In this document: piece by piece, positions 26,049 through 34,233 of the stretch | Layout of the letters: each line of letters opens with the position of its first letter | How positions within the stretch are numbered: position 1 is the stretch's first letter | Translations under genes and position numbers: made by a program | Origin: an uncultured Sphingomonas sp. | GTDB lineage: Bacteria > Pseudomonadota > Alphaproteobacteria > Sphingomonadales > Sphingomonadaceae | DNA length: 57,798 bases | Direction of reading: 5' to 3' | Assembly: GCF_913062585.1 (NCBI RefSeq) | Contig: NZ_CAJXWX010000028.1 | Location: forward strand, 1-57,798 | The notes under the pieces: generated by a model | Seen by the model: the letters and a program-made list of their open reading frames with translations, nothing else | Databases searched by the model: none | What the model was told of the DNA's origin: nothing

Positions 26049-27626
26049 TCAACTGTTGCGGCGAACGAGCCGCTTGATGTCTCCGAGACGGAAGGCGCCC
26101 GTCGCGAAGGTGGCCACCGCATAGACGACCATGCCGGTCGCGACCAGTATGATGAGCGCGCCCCAGCGCTCGAGGTTGCTGCCCGTGACATAGGGCTGGA
26201 ACCGTTCGTTGAGCAGCGCCATCGCCCCGCCCATCAGGAGGGCGGCCACCAGCATTCGCCAGCTGCGCCGCCGCAGCTGCGTATCGGCGACGAAATGCCC
26301 GCGCCGGGCCAGCGTGCGATAGAGCAGCACGACATTGACGGTCGAGGCGATCGCGGTCGCCAGCGGCGGTCCCATATGGCCCAGCCACCAGATGAAGATC
26401 AGGTTGAGCACCAGATTGACCAGCATCGACCAGGTCGCATAGCGGACCGGGGTACGAGTGTCCGCCCGCGCATAATAGCCCGGCGTCAGCACCTTCACGA
26501 GGATATAGCTGGGCAGGCCGACCGAGAAGGCGGCCAGCGCCTGCGCGGTATAATAGCTGTTGGTCGCGTTGAACTTGCCATGCTGGAACAGGGCGGCGAC
26601 GATCGGTTGGCCGCAGACGACCAGCGCGACGGTGGCGGGCAGGGTGAGCAGCAGCGCCAGCTCCATGCCCCTGTTCTGCATCTCCATCGCCTCCGCGTCC
26701 TTGCCCGCCCCCAGCAGGCGCGAGACGGTCGGGAGGAGGACGGTGCCGAGACCGATACCGATCAGCCCCAGCGGCAACTGGTTCAACCGGTCGGCGGCAT
26801 AAATATAGGATACCGATCCGGCGGGCAGGAAACGGGCTGCCAATGCGGTCGAGATGACGAGGTTGATCTGCACCGCACCCGCACCGGCGGCGGCGGGCAG
26901 GATCAGCTTCATCAGCCGCTTGACGTCATCGTTGATGACCGGGCGCTTCAGCTTCAGGCGCACGCCCGCACGGCGGCACGCCCACCAGAGCCAGACGAAT
27001 TGCAGGATGCCCGCAACCGTGACCGCGATCGCCTGGTTGCGGGCGGTGGCCATCGGATCATGCGTATGGAAGAACAACAGCGCCACGATCAGCGTCAGGT
27101 TGAGCAGGATCGGCGCCGCCGCATTCACCCAGAAACGATGGAGCGAATTGAGGATGCCGCCGAGCAGCGACACCAGGCTGATGAACAGTAGATAGGGAAA
27201 GGTCAGCCGGTTGAGCAGGACGATGTAGTCGAACTGTCCGGCGCTGCCCTTGCCGTAACCGAAGGTCTGGACCCAGGTGACGGGCCAGGCGGCCAGCTCG
27301 ACCAGCGCGGTCATGACGATCAGGATCGGCAGCAGGACCGAGAGCGCGTTTTCGGCAAAGGCCAGCCCGTGGGACAGGCCCGAGCCCTCCGCCGCCTGAT
27401 CCCCTTCCGCCACCTTGCGGTTGAACATCGGGATGAAGGCGGCGGAAAAGGCGCCCTCGGCGAAGAGGGCGCGGAACATGTTGGGCAGGCGAAACGCGAT
27501 CTGGAACGCGTCGGAGGCGAAGTTCGCGCCCACGAAGCGGAAGAACAGCGAGTCGCGAACCAGACCAAGCACGCGGCTGGCCAGAGTCAGCCCGCCGACC
27601 GAGCCCAGCGCCTTGGTCAGGTTCAT
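26049..27626 (-). CDS. murJ: Lipid II flippase MurJ
   Basis: Moves lipid II across the inner membrane for peptidoglycan synthesis. The 525-residue protein has about 14 transmembrane segments. It begins LTKALGSVGGLTLASRVLG, and FFRFVGANFASDAFQIAFRLPN and RALFAEGAFSAAFIP follow; all are hallmark MurJ/MviN stretches with the conserved Arg and Asp lining the central cavity. It lies 13 bp after secB and 8 bp ahead of trpS, so secB-murJ-trpS is probably one transcript. Confidence 0.95.
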   Translation of the reverse strand: MNLTKALGSVGGLTLASRVLGLVRDSLFFRFVGANFASDAFQIAFRLPNMFRALFAEGAFSAAFIPMFNRKVAEGDQAAEGSGLSHGLAFAENALSVLLPILIVMTALVELAAWPVTWVQTFGYGKGSAGQFDYIVLLNRLTFPYLLFISLVSLLGGILNSLHRFWVNAAAPILLNLTLIVALLFFHTHDPMATARNQAIAVTVAGILQFVWLWWACRRAGVRLKLKRPVINDDVKRLMKLILPAAAGAGAVQINLVISTALAARFLPAGSVSYIYAADRLNQLPLGLIGIGLGTVLLPTVSRLLGAGKDAEAMEMQNRGMELALLLTLPATVALVVCGQPIVAALFQHGKFNATNSYYTAQALAAFSVGLPSYILVKVLTPGYYARADTRTPVRYATWSMLVNLVLNLIFIWWLGHMGPPLATAIASTVNVVLLYRTLARRGHFVADTQLRRRSWRMLVAALLMGGAMALLNERFQPYVTGSNLERWGALIILVATGMVVYAVATFATGAFRLGDIKRLVRRNS

Positions 27627-27639
27627 AAGTCAGTCCGGG

Positions 27640-28155
27640 TCAGGCGTGGCCGGTTTCCGGGGTGTTGGGCTGGGCGGTGCCCGCCTGCGCCTCGGCCTGC
27701 TGGAGGTACAGCTGCGCGAAGTCGATCGGCTCGAGCATCAGGGGCGGGAAGCCGCCGTCGCGCACCGCATCGGCCAGCACGCGGCGGGCGAAGGGGAAGA
27801 GCAGGCGCGGCGCTTCGCCCAGCATGAAGGGCTGGATCTGGTCGGCGGGCACGTTGCGGAAGCCGAAGAGACCGGCATAGCTGAGGTCGACGATGAAGGC
27901 GGTCTTGCCCTCGGACTCGGCGCGAACCTCGATCTTCAGGGTCAGTTCGTGGACTTCCTCGCCGACCTGTGCCGCCGAGATGTTGAACTGCACGTCGATG
28001 CCGGGGGCCGTCTGCGCCTGGTAAATGGCGGGCGCGTTCGGGTTCTCGAACGACAGGTCCTTCACATATTGCGAGATCATGCCCGCGGCGGGGCCTGCAT
28101 CCTCGCCCTCGCCGGTCGGCGCTTCAAAGCCCTGCGGCAAACCCTGTTCGTCCAT
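27640..28155 (-). CDS. secB: Protein-export chaperone SecB
   Basis: Cytosolic tetrameric chaperone that hands preproteins to SecA. The 171-residue product has ISQYVKDLSFENPNAP (about 27-42), the beta-sheet segments VDLSYAGLFGF and EAPRLLFPFARRVLADA, and a variable acidic or polar tail, as in the family. Start ATG at 28155 (MDEQGLPQG); a short in-frame extension to 28182 exists but is not needed. Upstream lies the 265-bp inverted-repeat element, so the promoter is either inside it or in the 36 bp before it. Confidence 0.95.
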   Translation of the reverse strand: MDEQGLPQGFEAPTGEGEDAGPAAGMISQYVKDLSFENPNAPAIYQAQTAPGIDVQFNISAAQVGEEVHELTLKIEVRAESEGKTAFIVDLSYAGLFGFRNVPADQIQPFMLGEAPRLLFPFARRVLADAVRDGGFPPLMLEPIDFAQLYLQQAEAQAGTAQPNTPETGHA

Positions 28156-28191
28156 CGTCAATACCTTCTTGCGTAAGATCAAGGGGATTAG

Positions 28192-28456
28192 GGTCTATAC
28201 TCGATCAGGACGGGGATCGTGATCGCCCGCCGGAAGGTGCTGGCAAGAAGCGCAGCGCAGCAGGTAGCGGCGCTACCTGCAAGCAAGCGACGCCGCTCAG
28301 CGCCTTCCGGCGGGCGACCGCTAAAGCGGCGGGCCGATTTGGGCCCAGGGCGGCGTCGCTCGTCGGTCACGATGCAATCGCATCGCTCCGCTCCTCGCTC
28401 CTTGCCCTGAACCAAAATCGGCTCCGTCACGACCCCGTCCTGATTGAGTATAGACC
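28192..28456. repeat. 265-bp intergenic element with ~30-bp terminal inverted repeats
   Basis: The left arm 28192-28222 (ggtctatactcgatcaggac...) and the right arm 28427-28456 are inverted copies with only a few differences. Inside are more palindromes: cgcccgccggaaggtgctgg against agcgccttccggcgggcg, and ggtagcggcgctacc. No ORF looks real. It lies between the divergent genes secB and the TimA-like gene. It may be a miniature inverted-repeat element, or a REP-like composite of sphingomonads. Confidence 0.8.
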
Positions 28457-28618
28457 TTTAGGGAACCGAAAGGGCTGGTTCGCGCGTTCGGCCCAATGGC
28501 CGTTGCGCGTAGCAGCGGGTCGGCACGGTTTCAACCTTGCCTGCTTCGTCGGGGCGGCCGGGTTTTCATTGCCGGACCTTGCGCCTATATCGGTGCTGAT
28601 AGTGAAAGGCTTGCCGCG

Positions 28619-29269
28619 TTGTTATTCTACGTCGTTCTTCTCGCGATGGTCGCGCTCTTCCTCGCGCTGAGGCTCTACAGCGTGCTGGGCAAGCGGACCG
28701 GTCATGAACAGCAGCCGCTGCCGCGCAGCGCTGATGATCGGCCCATGCCGGTGACGTTGCCCCGCGCGCCCGAGCAGGCGCAGGCGGTCGCACCGGTGAT
28801 CAACCGCAACATCGACCCGCGTGCCGAGCAGGGCTTGCGCGCGGTGATCGCGGGCGAATCCGGTTTCGACGTGACGCAGTTCCTGAACGGCGCGCAGGCG
28901 GCCTATCGCATGACGCTGGAAGCCTTTTGGAAGGGCGACGAGGATGGGCTGAGCGATCTGGTCGAGGCGGACGTGCTCGCCGCCTTCGCCGAGGCGATCG
29001 AACAGCGGCGCGAGGCCGGGCAGACGCTCGACAACCGCCTAATCCGGATCGAGAGCGCCCGGATCGTCGACGCGCAGGTCGAGGGTCGCGAGGCGCGGAT
29101 CACCGTGCGCTTCGACGCCGACATCGCCGCCGTGACCCGCGATGCCGAGGGTCAGGTGATCGCCGGTTCGCTGAGCGATGCGGTCGAGACGCATGACGTC
29201 TGGACCTTCGCCCGGACGCTGAAGAGCGGCGATCCGAATTGGAAGCTCGTGGATACCGACGAAGCCTGA
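28619..29269 (+). CDS. Tim44/TimA-family membrane-anchored protein
   Basis: A 216-residue protein with one N-terminal transmembrane segment (about 1-20, LFYVVLLAMVALFLALRLYS), a polar linker and a C-terminal Tim44-like domain (about 70-215) with FNGAQAAYRMTLEAFWKGD-type core, here starting FLNGAQAAYR, and ending VWTFARTLKSGDPNW. In alphaproteobacteria such proteins sit at the inner membrane and are proposed to assist protein export or assembly. The start is taken as a TTG at 28619 with GAAAGG 10 bp before it; a longer open frame reaches 28496 but is not family-like. It leads the mltA-smr group. Confidence 0.82.
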   Translation: MLFYVVLLAMVALFLALRLYSVLGKRTGHEQQPLPRSADDRPMPVTLPRAPEQAQAVAPVINRNIDPRAEQGLRAVIAGESGFDVTQFLNGAQAAYRMTLEAFWKGDEDGLSDLVEADVLAAFAEAIEQRREAGQTLDNRLIRIESARIVDAQVEGREARITVRFDADIAAVTRDAEGQVIAGSLSDAVETHDVWTFARTLKSGDPNWKLVDTDEA

Positions 29270-29295
29270 CCGGCACATAAGGGGGACGATCCGCG

Positions 29296-30651
29296 ATGAG
29301 GGGGTATCGCATCGCGACCATGGTCGCGCTTTCGGTCAGCCTGTCTGCCTGCGCGGGACGCATCGTCCCGGCGGGCGTATCCGACTATCCGGCACCGCCG
29401 CGCGGCCAGGGGCCATCTCCTACGGCCCATCGCCCGCGTCCTACCGGACCGGCGGCACAGCCGGGCGGTCCCGGCGTATCGCGGGTGCCGACAGGGCCGG
29501 TGCGGATCTTGCCAGCCACGCCCTTGCCGGCCACGCCGGTGGTTGCGGTTCCGGGCGCGGCCACGGCGGCGCAGGCGGGTATCCTGGCGGGACCGCCGGT
29601 CGCTTCGCTGCCGATGACCGAGGATCAGGCCGAGGCGGCACGGGCCGCCTTTGCCTTGTCCTGCCCCGGCCTGATGCGGCGCACCGATGCCAGCGGTCTG
29701 ACGCAGGGCGCCGACTGGCAGGCCGCCTGCCAGGCCGCCGCGAGCGTGCCGCGTGGGCAGGCACGGGATTTCTTCGCCCGCTATTTCGAGGCGGTGCAGG
29801 TCGGCGATGGCCGGTCGCTCGCCACCGGCTATTACGAGCCCGAGATTGCGGGCTCGCGCGAACGGCGGTCGGGCTATGAGGTGCCGATCTATGCCCGGCC
29901 GCGCGACCTGATCGACGTCGATCTCGGCGCCTTCACCCCCGATTTGAAGGGCAAGAAGGTGCGCGGCAAGGTGCAGGGGAGCAACCTCGTCCCCTATGAC
30001 GACCGTACCGCGATCGAACAGGGCTCGCTGGAGGGCCGGGCGCCGGTCCTGGCCTGGGGCGCGGACCCGATCGAGGTGTTCTTCCTGCAGATCCAGGGCT
30101 CCGGACGCCTCCGCCTGCCCGATGGCGGGATCATGCGGATCGGCTATGACAGCCAGAATGGCCGCGACTATACCGGCATCGGCGCGCTCATGAAGGCGCG
30201 CGGGCTGCTGGGGCCCGGCCAGACCTCGATGCAGGGGATCGTCGCCTGGCTGCACGACCATCCCGAGGAAGGTCGCGCGATCATGCGCGAGAATAAGAGC
30301 TTCGTGTTCTTCCGCGAGCTGAACGGCGCACCGCAGGGGGCGATGGGCTATGCGGTGACGGGGCAGGTCAGCGCGGCGGCGGACCCGAAATTCGTGCCGC
30401 TGGGCGCGCCGGTGTTCCTGTCGATGGACCGGCAGGACGCTAGCGGCCTGTGGGTCGCACAGGATACCGGTGGCGCGATCAAGGGCGCGAACCGCTTCGA
30501 CACCTTCTGGGGCGCCGGCGATACGGCACGCGCCGTGGCGGGCGGCATGTCGGCGCGGGGTACGGCCTTCCTGCTGCTGCCGGTCGGGACGTTGGCGCGG
30601 GCGGGTCTGACGAGCGCGAGCGGAACGCCCGGTGCGCCCCCTCAACGCTGA
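29296..30651 (+). CDS. mltA: Membrane-bound lytic murein transglycosylase A, lipoprotein
   Basis: Cleaves glycan strands of peptidoglycan at the inner face of the outer membrane. The 451-residue precursor has a lipoprotein signal with lipobox LSAC (about 16-19). A long Pro/Gly/Ala-rich linker (20-105) precedes the MltA domain, seen in TGYYEPEIAGS and VPIYARPRDLI, and the C-terminal 3D domain GAPVFLSMDRQ, DTGGAIKGANRFD and FWGAGDTA with its aspartates. It is 26 bp after the TimA-like gene and overlaps the Smr gene by 20 bp. Confidence 0.95.
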   Translation: MRGYRIATMVALSVSLSACAGRIVPAGVSDYPAPPRGQGPSPTAHRPRPTGPAAQPGGPGVSRVPTGPVRILPATPLPATPVVAVPGAATAAQAGILAGPPVASLPMTEDQAEAARAAFALSCPGLMRRTDASGLTQGADWQAACQAAASVPRGQARDFFARYFEAVQVGDGRSLATGYYEPEIAGSRERRSGYEVPIYARPRDLIDVDLGAFTPDLKGKKVRGKVQGSNLVPYDDRTAIEQGSLEGRAPVLAWGADPIEVFFLQIQGSGRLRLPDGGIMRIGYDSQNGRDYTGIGALMKARGLLGPGQTSMQGIVAWLHDHPEEGRAIMRENKSFVFFRELNGAPQGAMGYAVTGQVSAAADPKFVPLGAPVFLSMDRQDASGLWVAQDTGGAIKGANRFDTFWGAGDTARAVAGGMSARGTAFLLLPVGTLARAGLTSASGTPGAPPQR

Positions 30652-31204
30652 CGAGGCGCAGCTCTGGGCGCGGGTGATGGAGACGGTGCGCCCCTTGCGT
30701 GCCGCCGTCGTCCCCGCCCGGCCTGCGCCGCCGCCACCGAATATGGAAGCGGTGTTCCAGGAGACGCCCGGCGCGCCCAAGGTGCGGGTGAAGGGCCGGG
30801 TGCCGCCGCTGCGCCAGCCCAGCGCCCCGCCGCCTGCGCCAAAAAAGGGGCCGGGCGAGACGCTGGACGGCGGCTGGGACAAGCGCCTGTCGCGGGGCAG
30901 CGTGATGCCCGACAGTTCGCTCGACCTGCATGGCCATACGCTCGCCTCCGCCCATGCGCTGCTCGACCAGGGGCTGGGGCGGGCGATCGCGCGGGGCGAC
31001 CGGGTCTTATTGCTGGTGACGGGCAAGCCGCCGCGTCCGGAGAGCGAGCGTCCCCATGCGCGCGGCGCGATCCGCGCGGCGATCAGCGACTGGTTGGGCG
31101 CCTCGCGCCATGCCGATGCGATCGCCGCTATTCGTAACGCCCATCCGCGCCATGGCGGGCAGGGCGCGCTCTATATCGTCTTCAGGCGCCCGCGCGAGCG
31201 ATGA
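30632..31204 (+). CDS. Smr-domain protein (putative endonuclease)
   Basis: A 190-residue protein. The first ~95 residues are a Pro/Ala-rich low-complexity linker; the Smr domain (about 98-188) has the conserved LDLHGHTLASA and the Gly-rich HGGQGALYIVFRR end. Smr domains nick DNA or RNA; a role in recombination or ribosome rescue is possible but not decided here. The GTG start at 30632 lies inside mltA, so it is coupled. Its last 23 bp overlap the end of the convergent dapE. Confidence 0.88.
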   Translation: MRPLNADEAQLWARVMETVRPLRAAVVPARPAPPPPNMEAVFQETPGAPKVRVKGRVPPLRQPSAPPPAPKKGPGETLDGGWDKRLSRGSVMPDSSLDLHGHTLASAHALLDQGLGRAIARGDRVLLLVTGKPPRPESERPHARGAIRAAISDWLGASRHADAIAAIRNAHPRHGGQGALYIVFRRPRER

Positions 31205-32297
31205 TGCCCGCATAGATGCGGGTCAGGGCATGGAGGTCGTCGACGGCCACTGCCTCGTCCACCTTGTGCATCGTCGCGTTGAGCAGGCCGAACTCGACCG
31301 TCGGGCAGAGCTTCGACAGGAAGCGCGCATCCGAGGTGCCGCCCGTGGTCGACAGTTCCGGCTCGATCCCGGTCTCGGCCCGGATGGCGTCGGCGATCAT
31401 CGCCGAAAAGGCGCCGGGCTGGGTCAGGAAGGCCTCACCCGAAATGCGGCCCGTCACCTGCGCGGCGGGGGCATGGCTCTGCGCGATCGCGGTGATCCGC
31501 TCGACCAGTGCCTCGCCGCTCTGTTCGTCGTTGAAGCGGATCGACAGCCGCGCCTGCGCCGCGCCGGGGATGACGTTGGTCGCGGGGTTGCCGACATGCA
31601 GGTCGGTGATCTCGATATTGGACGGCTGGAACCAGGCATTGCCGGTGTCGAGCGTGATCCCCTCGATCTCGGCCAGCATCGCGATCAGCGGGGTGATGGG
31701 ATTGTCGGCCAGGTGCGGATAGGCGACATGCCCCTGCCGCCCCGGCACGGTGATCCAGATATTGACCGAGCCGCGCCGTCCGATCTTCATCATATCGCCC
31801 AGTCGCTGGGCCGAGGTCGGTTCCCCGACCAGGCAGAGGTCGGGGGCGACGCCGCGCTCCGCCATCCGGTCGATCAGCGCGCGGGTGCCATAGATGGCCG
31901 GGCCTTCCTCGTCGCCGGTGATGATCAGCGACAGGGGGATGCTCGGTTCGGCCGGGATGGCCGCCATGAAGGCCGCGACCGCGCCCTTCATATCGACCGC
32001 GCCGCGTCCGAAGAGCAGGCCGTCGCGCACCTCGCCGGAAAAGGGCGATCCCTGCCAGCCTTCGCCTGCCGGCACGACGTCGACATGGCCCGCAAAGGCC
32101 AGATGCGTGCCTGTGCCGCCGCGCGTGGCGAGCAGATTCTCGACCGGGCCGTCAGGGGCCTCACCCGCCACGAAGCGATCCACGGTAAAGCCGAGCGGCG
32201 TCAGCGCGGCCTCCAGCACGTCGAACACATGGCCGGTCGCGGGCGTGACGCTGTCGGCGCGGATCAGCTTCTGGGCGAGGGCAAGGGCGTCGGTCAT
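31182..32297 (-). CDS. dapE: Succinyl-diaminopimelate desuccinylase
   Basis: Zinc-dependent amidohydrolase (M20 family) giving LL-diaminopimelate for lysine and peptidoglycan. The 371-residue product shows FAGHVDVVPAGEGW (about 63-76) with the first zinc His and the catalytic Asp, GRGAVDMKG, TGDEEGPAIYG with the catalytic Glu, and STTGGTSDARF near the end. Start taken as ATG at 32297 (MTDALALAQKL); an ATG 12 bp upstream is also possible. It stands alone, convergent with the Smr gene. Confidence 0.95.
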   Translation of the reverse strand: MTDALALAQKLIRADSVTPATGHVFDVLEAALTPLGFTVDRFVAGEAPDGPVENLLATRGGTGTHLAFAGHVDVVPAGEGWQGSPFSGEVRDGLLFGRGAVDMKGAVAAFMAAIPAEPSIPLSLIITGDEEGPAIYGTRALIDRMAERGVAPDLCLVGEPTSAQRLGDMMKIGRRGSVNIWITVPGRQGHVAYPHLADNPITPLIAMLAEIEGITLDTGNAWFQPSNIEITDLHVGNPATNVIPGAAQARLSIRFNDEQSGEALVERITAIAQSHAPAAQVTGRISGEAFLTQPGAFSAMIADAIRAETGIEPELSTTGGTSDARFLSKLCPTVEFGLLNATMHKVDEAVAVDDLHALTRIYAGIIARAGA

Positions 32298-32408
32298 GCC
32301 GATGCGCATAGGCAGCGGGCGGGCGAACGGCAATCATGCGATTGATCGCGGTTGCGGACCCCATGCGGCCCGCCATCGTTCCTGCTCCCAAAGGACAGGA
32401 GCGATTCG

Positions 32409-32579
32409 ATGAACGATCCCGATCACAAGGGCCACAAGGCCGGAACGCGGCTGCTGCTATGGCTGGTCGTTGCGTTGGCGATTGCGGGCGTGCTGCTCTA
32501 CACCTTCACGTCGCGGGTTGCGGAGCCGGCGAATGAACAACGGGCGCCGCTCAACGACGTGTCAGCGGCCGCGCGGTAG
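32409..32579 (+). CDS. Small single-pass membrane protein
   Basis: A 56-residue protein: a charged His/Lys-rich start (MNDPDHKGHKAGTR), one transmembrane helix (about 15-34, LLLWLVVALAIAGVLLYTF) and a short polar tail. AGGAG stands 8 bp before the ATG at 32409, which is good support for so short a gene. It is divergent from dapE and followed by a palindromic repeat. Function unknown. Confidence 0.7.
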   Translation: MNDPDHKGHKAGTRLLLWLVVALAIAGVLLYTFTSRVAEPANEQRAPLNDVSAAAR

Positions 32580-32591
32580 GGGAGGGGGCGT

Positions 32592-32677
32592 GGCCTTCGA
32601 CTTCGCTCAGGGTGAACGGAGGGGGTATTGAAGGCCAGCACCCCGACCTCCGTTCAGCCTGAGCGAAGTCGAAGGCC
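32592..32677. repeat. Palindromic intergenic repeat, second copy of the 24415 family
   Basis: Arms of 31 nt (32592-32622 and 32647-32677) are almost perfect inverted copies, with ggccttcgacttcgctcag at the outside, around a 24-nt centre. Like the copy at 24415-24487 it lies between two convergent genes. Confidence 0.88.
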
Positions 32678-32688
32678 AAGGGCCAACA

Positions 32689-33351
32689 TCACCTCACCGG
32701 CTGCTCGAACCGCTCGATCACCCATTCCTCTTCCCGCGCGGCGGCGATCCAGTCCTGCATGAAGGGGTGGCGCAGCACCGCGTCCATATAGGGGACCGCA
32801 AAACGCGCGACAGGCAGCTGATAGGTGACGATCCGGGTCACGACCGGCGCGAACATGATGTCCACCGCGCCGAACGCGCCGAACAGGAAATCGCCGCCGC
32901 CGCCGAAGCGCGCGCGGGCCTGGGCCCAGAGTTCCATGATCCGCTTCAGGTCGACGATCACGTCCTCGTCGGGCTTTTGCGCAGGATAGACTTGGCGGAT
33001 GTTCATGCTGTGCTTGCGGCGCAGCGCCACGAAGCTGGAATGCATCTCGGCCGCCATCGAGCGCGCCATGGCGCGCGCGGCCTCGTCCGCGGGCCAGAAA
33101 TGGTCGCGCCCGACCTTGTCGGCCAGATAGTCGATGATGGCGAGGCTGTCCCAGACGACCGCCTCGCCGTCCCACAGGATCGGCACCTTGCCCGAGGACG
33201 GCGCGAACTCGGCGCCCTCTCTGCGCTTGTCCCAGTCGGCATCGTAGAGCGGCACGACCACTTCCTCGAACGGAATGCCCGACTGCCGACAGGCGAGCCA
33301 GCCGCGTAGCGACCAGGAGGAATAGGCCTTGTTACCGATGATCAGCTTCAT
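32689..33351 (-). CDS. Glutathione S-transferase family protein
   Basis: A 220-residue thioredoxin-fold GST. The N-terminal domain starts MKLIIGNKAYSSWSLRGWLA, with the serine-rich active-site region of zeta/beta-like bacterial GSTs, and has the glutathione-binding SGKVPILWDGEAVVWDSLAI split around residues 52-71. The C-terminal helical domain follows. The ATG at 33351 matches family starts; the frame open further upstream runs into a repeat. Substrate unknown; such GSTs act in detoxification. Confidence 0.88.
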   Translation of the reverse strand: MKLIIGNKAYSSWSLRGWLACRQSGIPFEEVVVPLYDADWDKRREGAEFAPSSGKVPILWDGEAVVWDSLAIIDYLADKVGRDHFWPADEAARAMARSMAAEMHSSFVALRRKHSMNIRQVYPAQKPDEDVIVDLKRIMELWAQARARFGGGGDFLFGAFGAVDIMFAPVVTRIVTYQLPVARFAVPYMDAVLRHPFMQDWIAAAREEEWVIERFEQPVR

Positions 33352-33430
33352 GGGGACAAGGGGTAACGGCCACGCTGGCAGCCGTCCACCGGGCAAAAGT
33401 CGCTGAGGTTGGGGTTTCGGCGCAATCCGA

Positions 33431-33551
33431 TTCCTCCCCTGTAAGGGGAGGGGGACCATGCAAAGCATGGTGGAGGGGTGTAACCGCTATCGAAAGCGCG
33501 ACACCCCTCCGACAGGGCTCCGCCCTGCCACCTCCCCTTACAGGGGAGGAA
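33431..33551. repeat. Long palindromic intergenic repeat
   Basis: Arms ttcctcccctgtaaggggag (33431-33450) and its complement at 33532-33551 are perfect, and an inner pair (ggaggggtgt with acacccctcc) nests within. The stretch gggggaccatg...catggtggagggg resembles the first part of the 247-bp repeats at 13915-14543, so the two belong to one loose family. It lies between engB and the GST gene. Confidence 0.88.
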
Positions 33552-33558
33552 AGAGTGT

Positions 33559-34233
33559 TCAGCCGATCGCTTCCAGCACCGCGGCGCGCAGTTCGGGAAT
33601 GCCCATGCCGCCCTCACTCGAAGTCGCCAGAATCTCCGGATGCGCGGCGGCACGTTTGCGCGCTTCCGCCTCGGTGCGCTCGACCACGGCGGCGAGGTCG
33701 GTCGCCTTCACCTTGTCCGCCTTGGTCAGAACGATGCGATAGCTGACCGCCGCGCGGTCGAGCATTTCCAGGATTTCGCGATCGACTTCCTTGATGCCAT
33801 GGCGCGAGTCGATCAGCACCAGCGCGCGCTTCAGCGCCTGCCGCCCGCGCAGGAAGTCGTTCACCAGGAAACGCCACTGCTTGACCATGTCCTTGGGCGC
33901 CTTGGCGAAGCCATAGCCCGGCATGTCGACCAGCCGCAGCGTGGGCGGCGTGCCCACGTCGAAGAAGTTCAACTCCTGCGTCCGCCCCGGCGTGTTCGAG
34001 GTGCGCGCCAGGCCGTTGCGGTTGGTCATCGCGTTGAGCAGCGACGACTTGCCAACGTTCGACCGCCCCGCCACCGCCACTTCCGGCACGATCGGATCGG
34101 GCAGGAATTTCAGCGCGGGCGCTGACTTCAGGAAGGTGACCGGCCCGGCGAACAGCTTGCGCGCCGATTCGACCAGTTCCTCCGAAAAGCCCTGAGGCTC
34201 TTCGGAAGAGGGATGAGGAGGAAGCTCGCTCAC
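33559..34233 (-). CDS. engB: Ribosome biogenesis GTPase YsxC/EngB
   Basis: A small GTPase needed for large-subunit assembly. The 224-residue product has G1 [10 protein letters not shown], the G2 region [13 protein letters not shown]3 [11 protein letters not shown] and G4 TKADKVK, in the usual order. The start is a GTG at 34233 ([11 protein letters not shown]) forming a GTGA overlap with the yidC stop; the longer open frame inside yidC is rejected. It closes the rpmH-rnpA-yidD-yidC-engB run. Confidence 0.94.
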   Translation of the reverse strand: MSELPPHPSSEEPQGFSEELVESARKLFAGPVTFLKSAPALKFLPDPIVPEVAVAGRSNVGKSSLLNAMTNRNGLARTSNTPGRTQELNFFDVGTPPTLRLVDMPGYGFAKAPKDMVKQWRFLVNDFLRGRQALKRALVLIDSRHGIKEVDREILEMLDRAAVSYRIVLTKADKVKATDLAAVVERTEAEARKRAAAHPEILATSSEGGMGIPELRAAVLEAIG

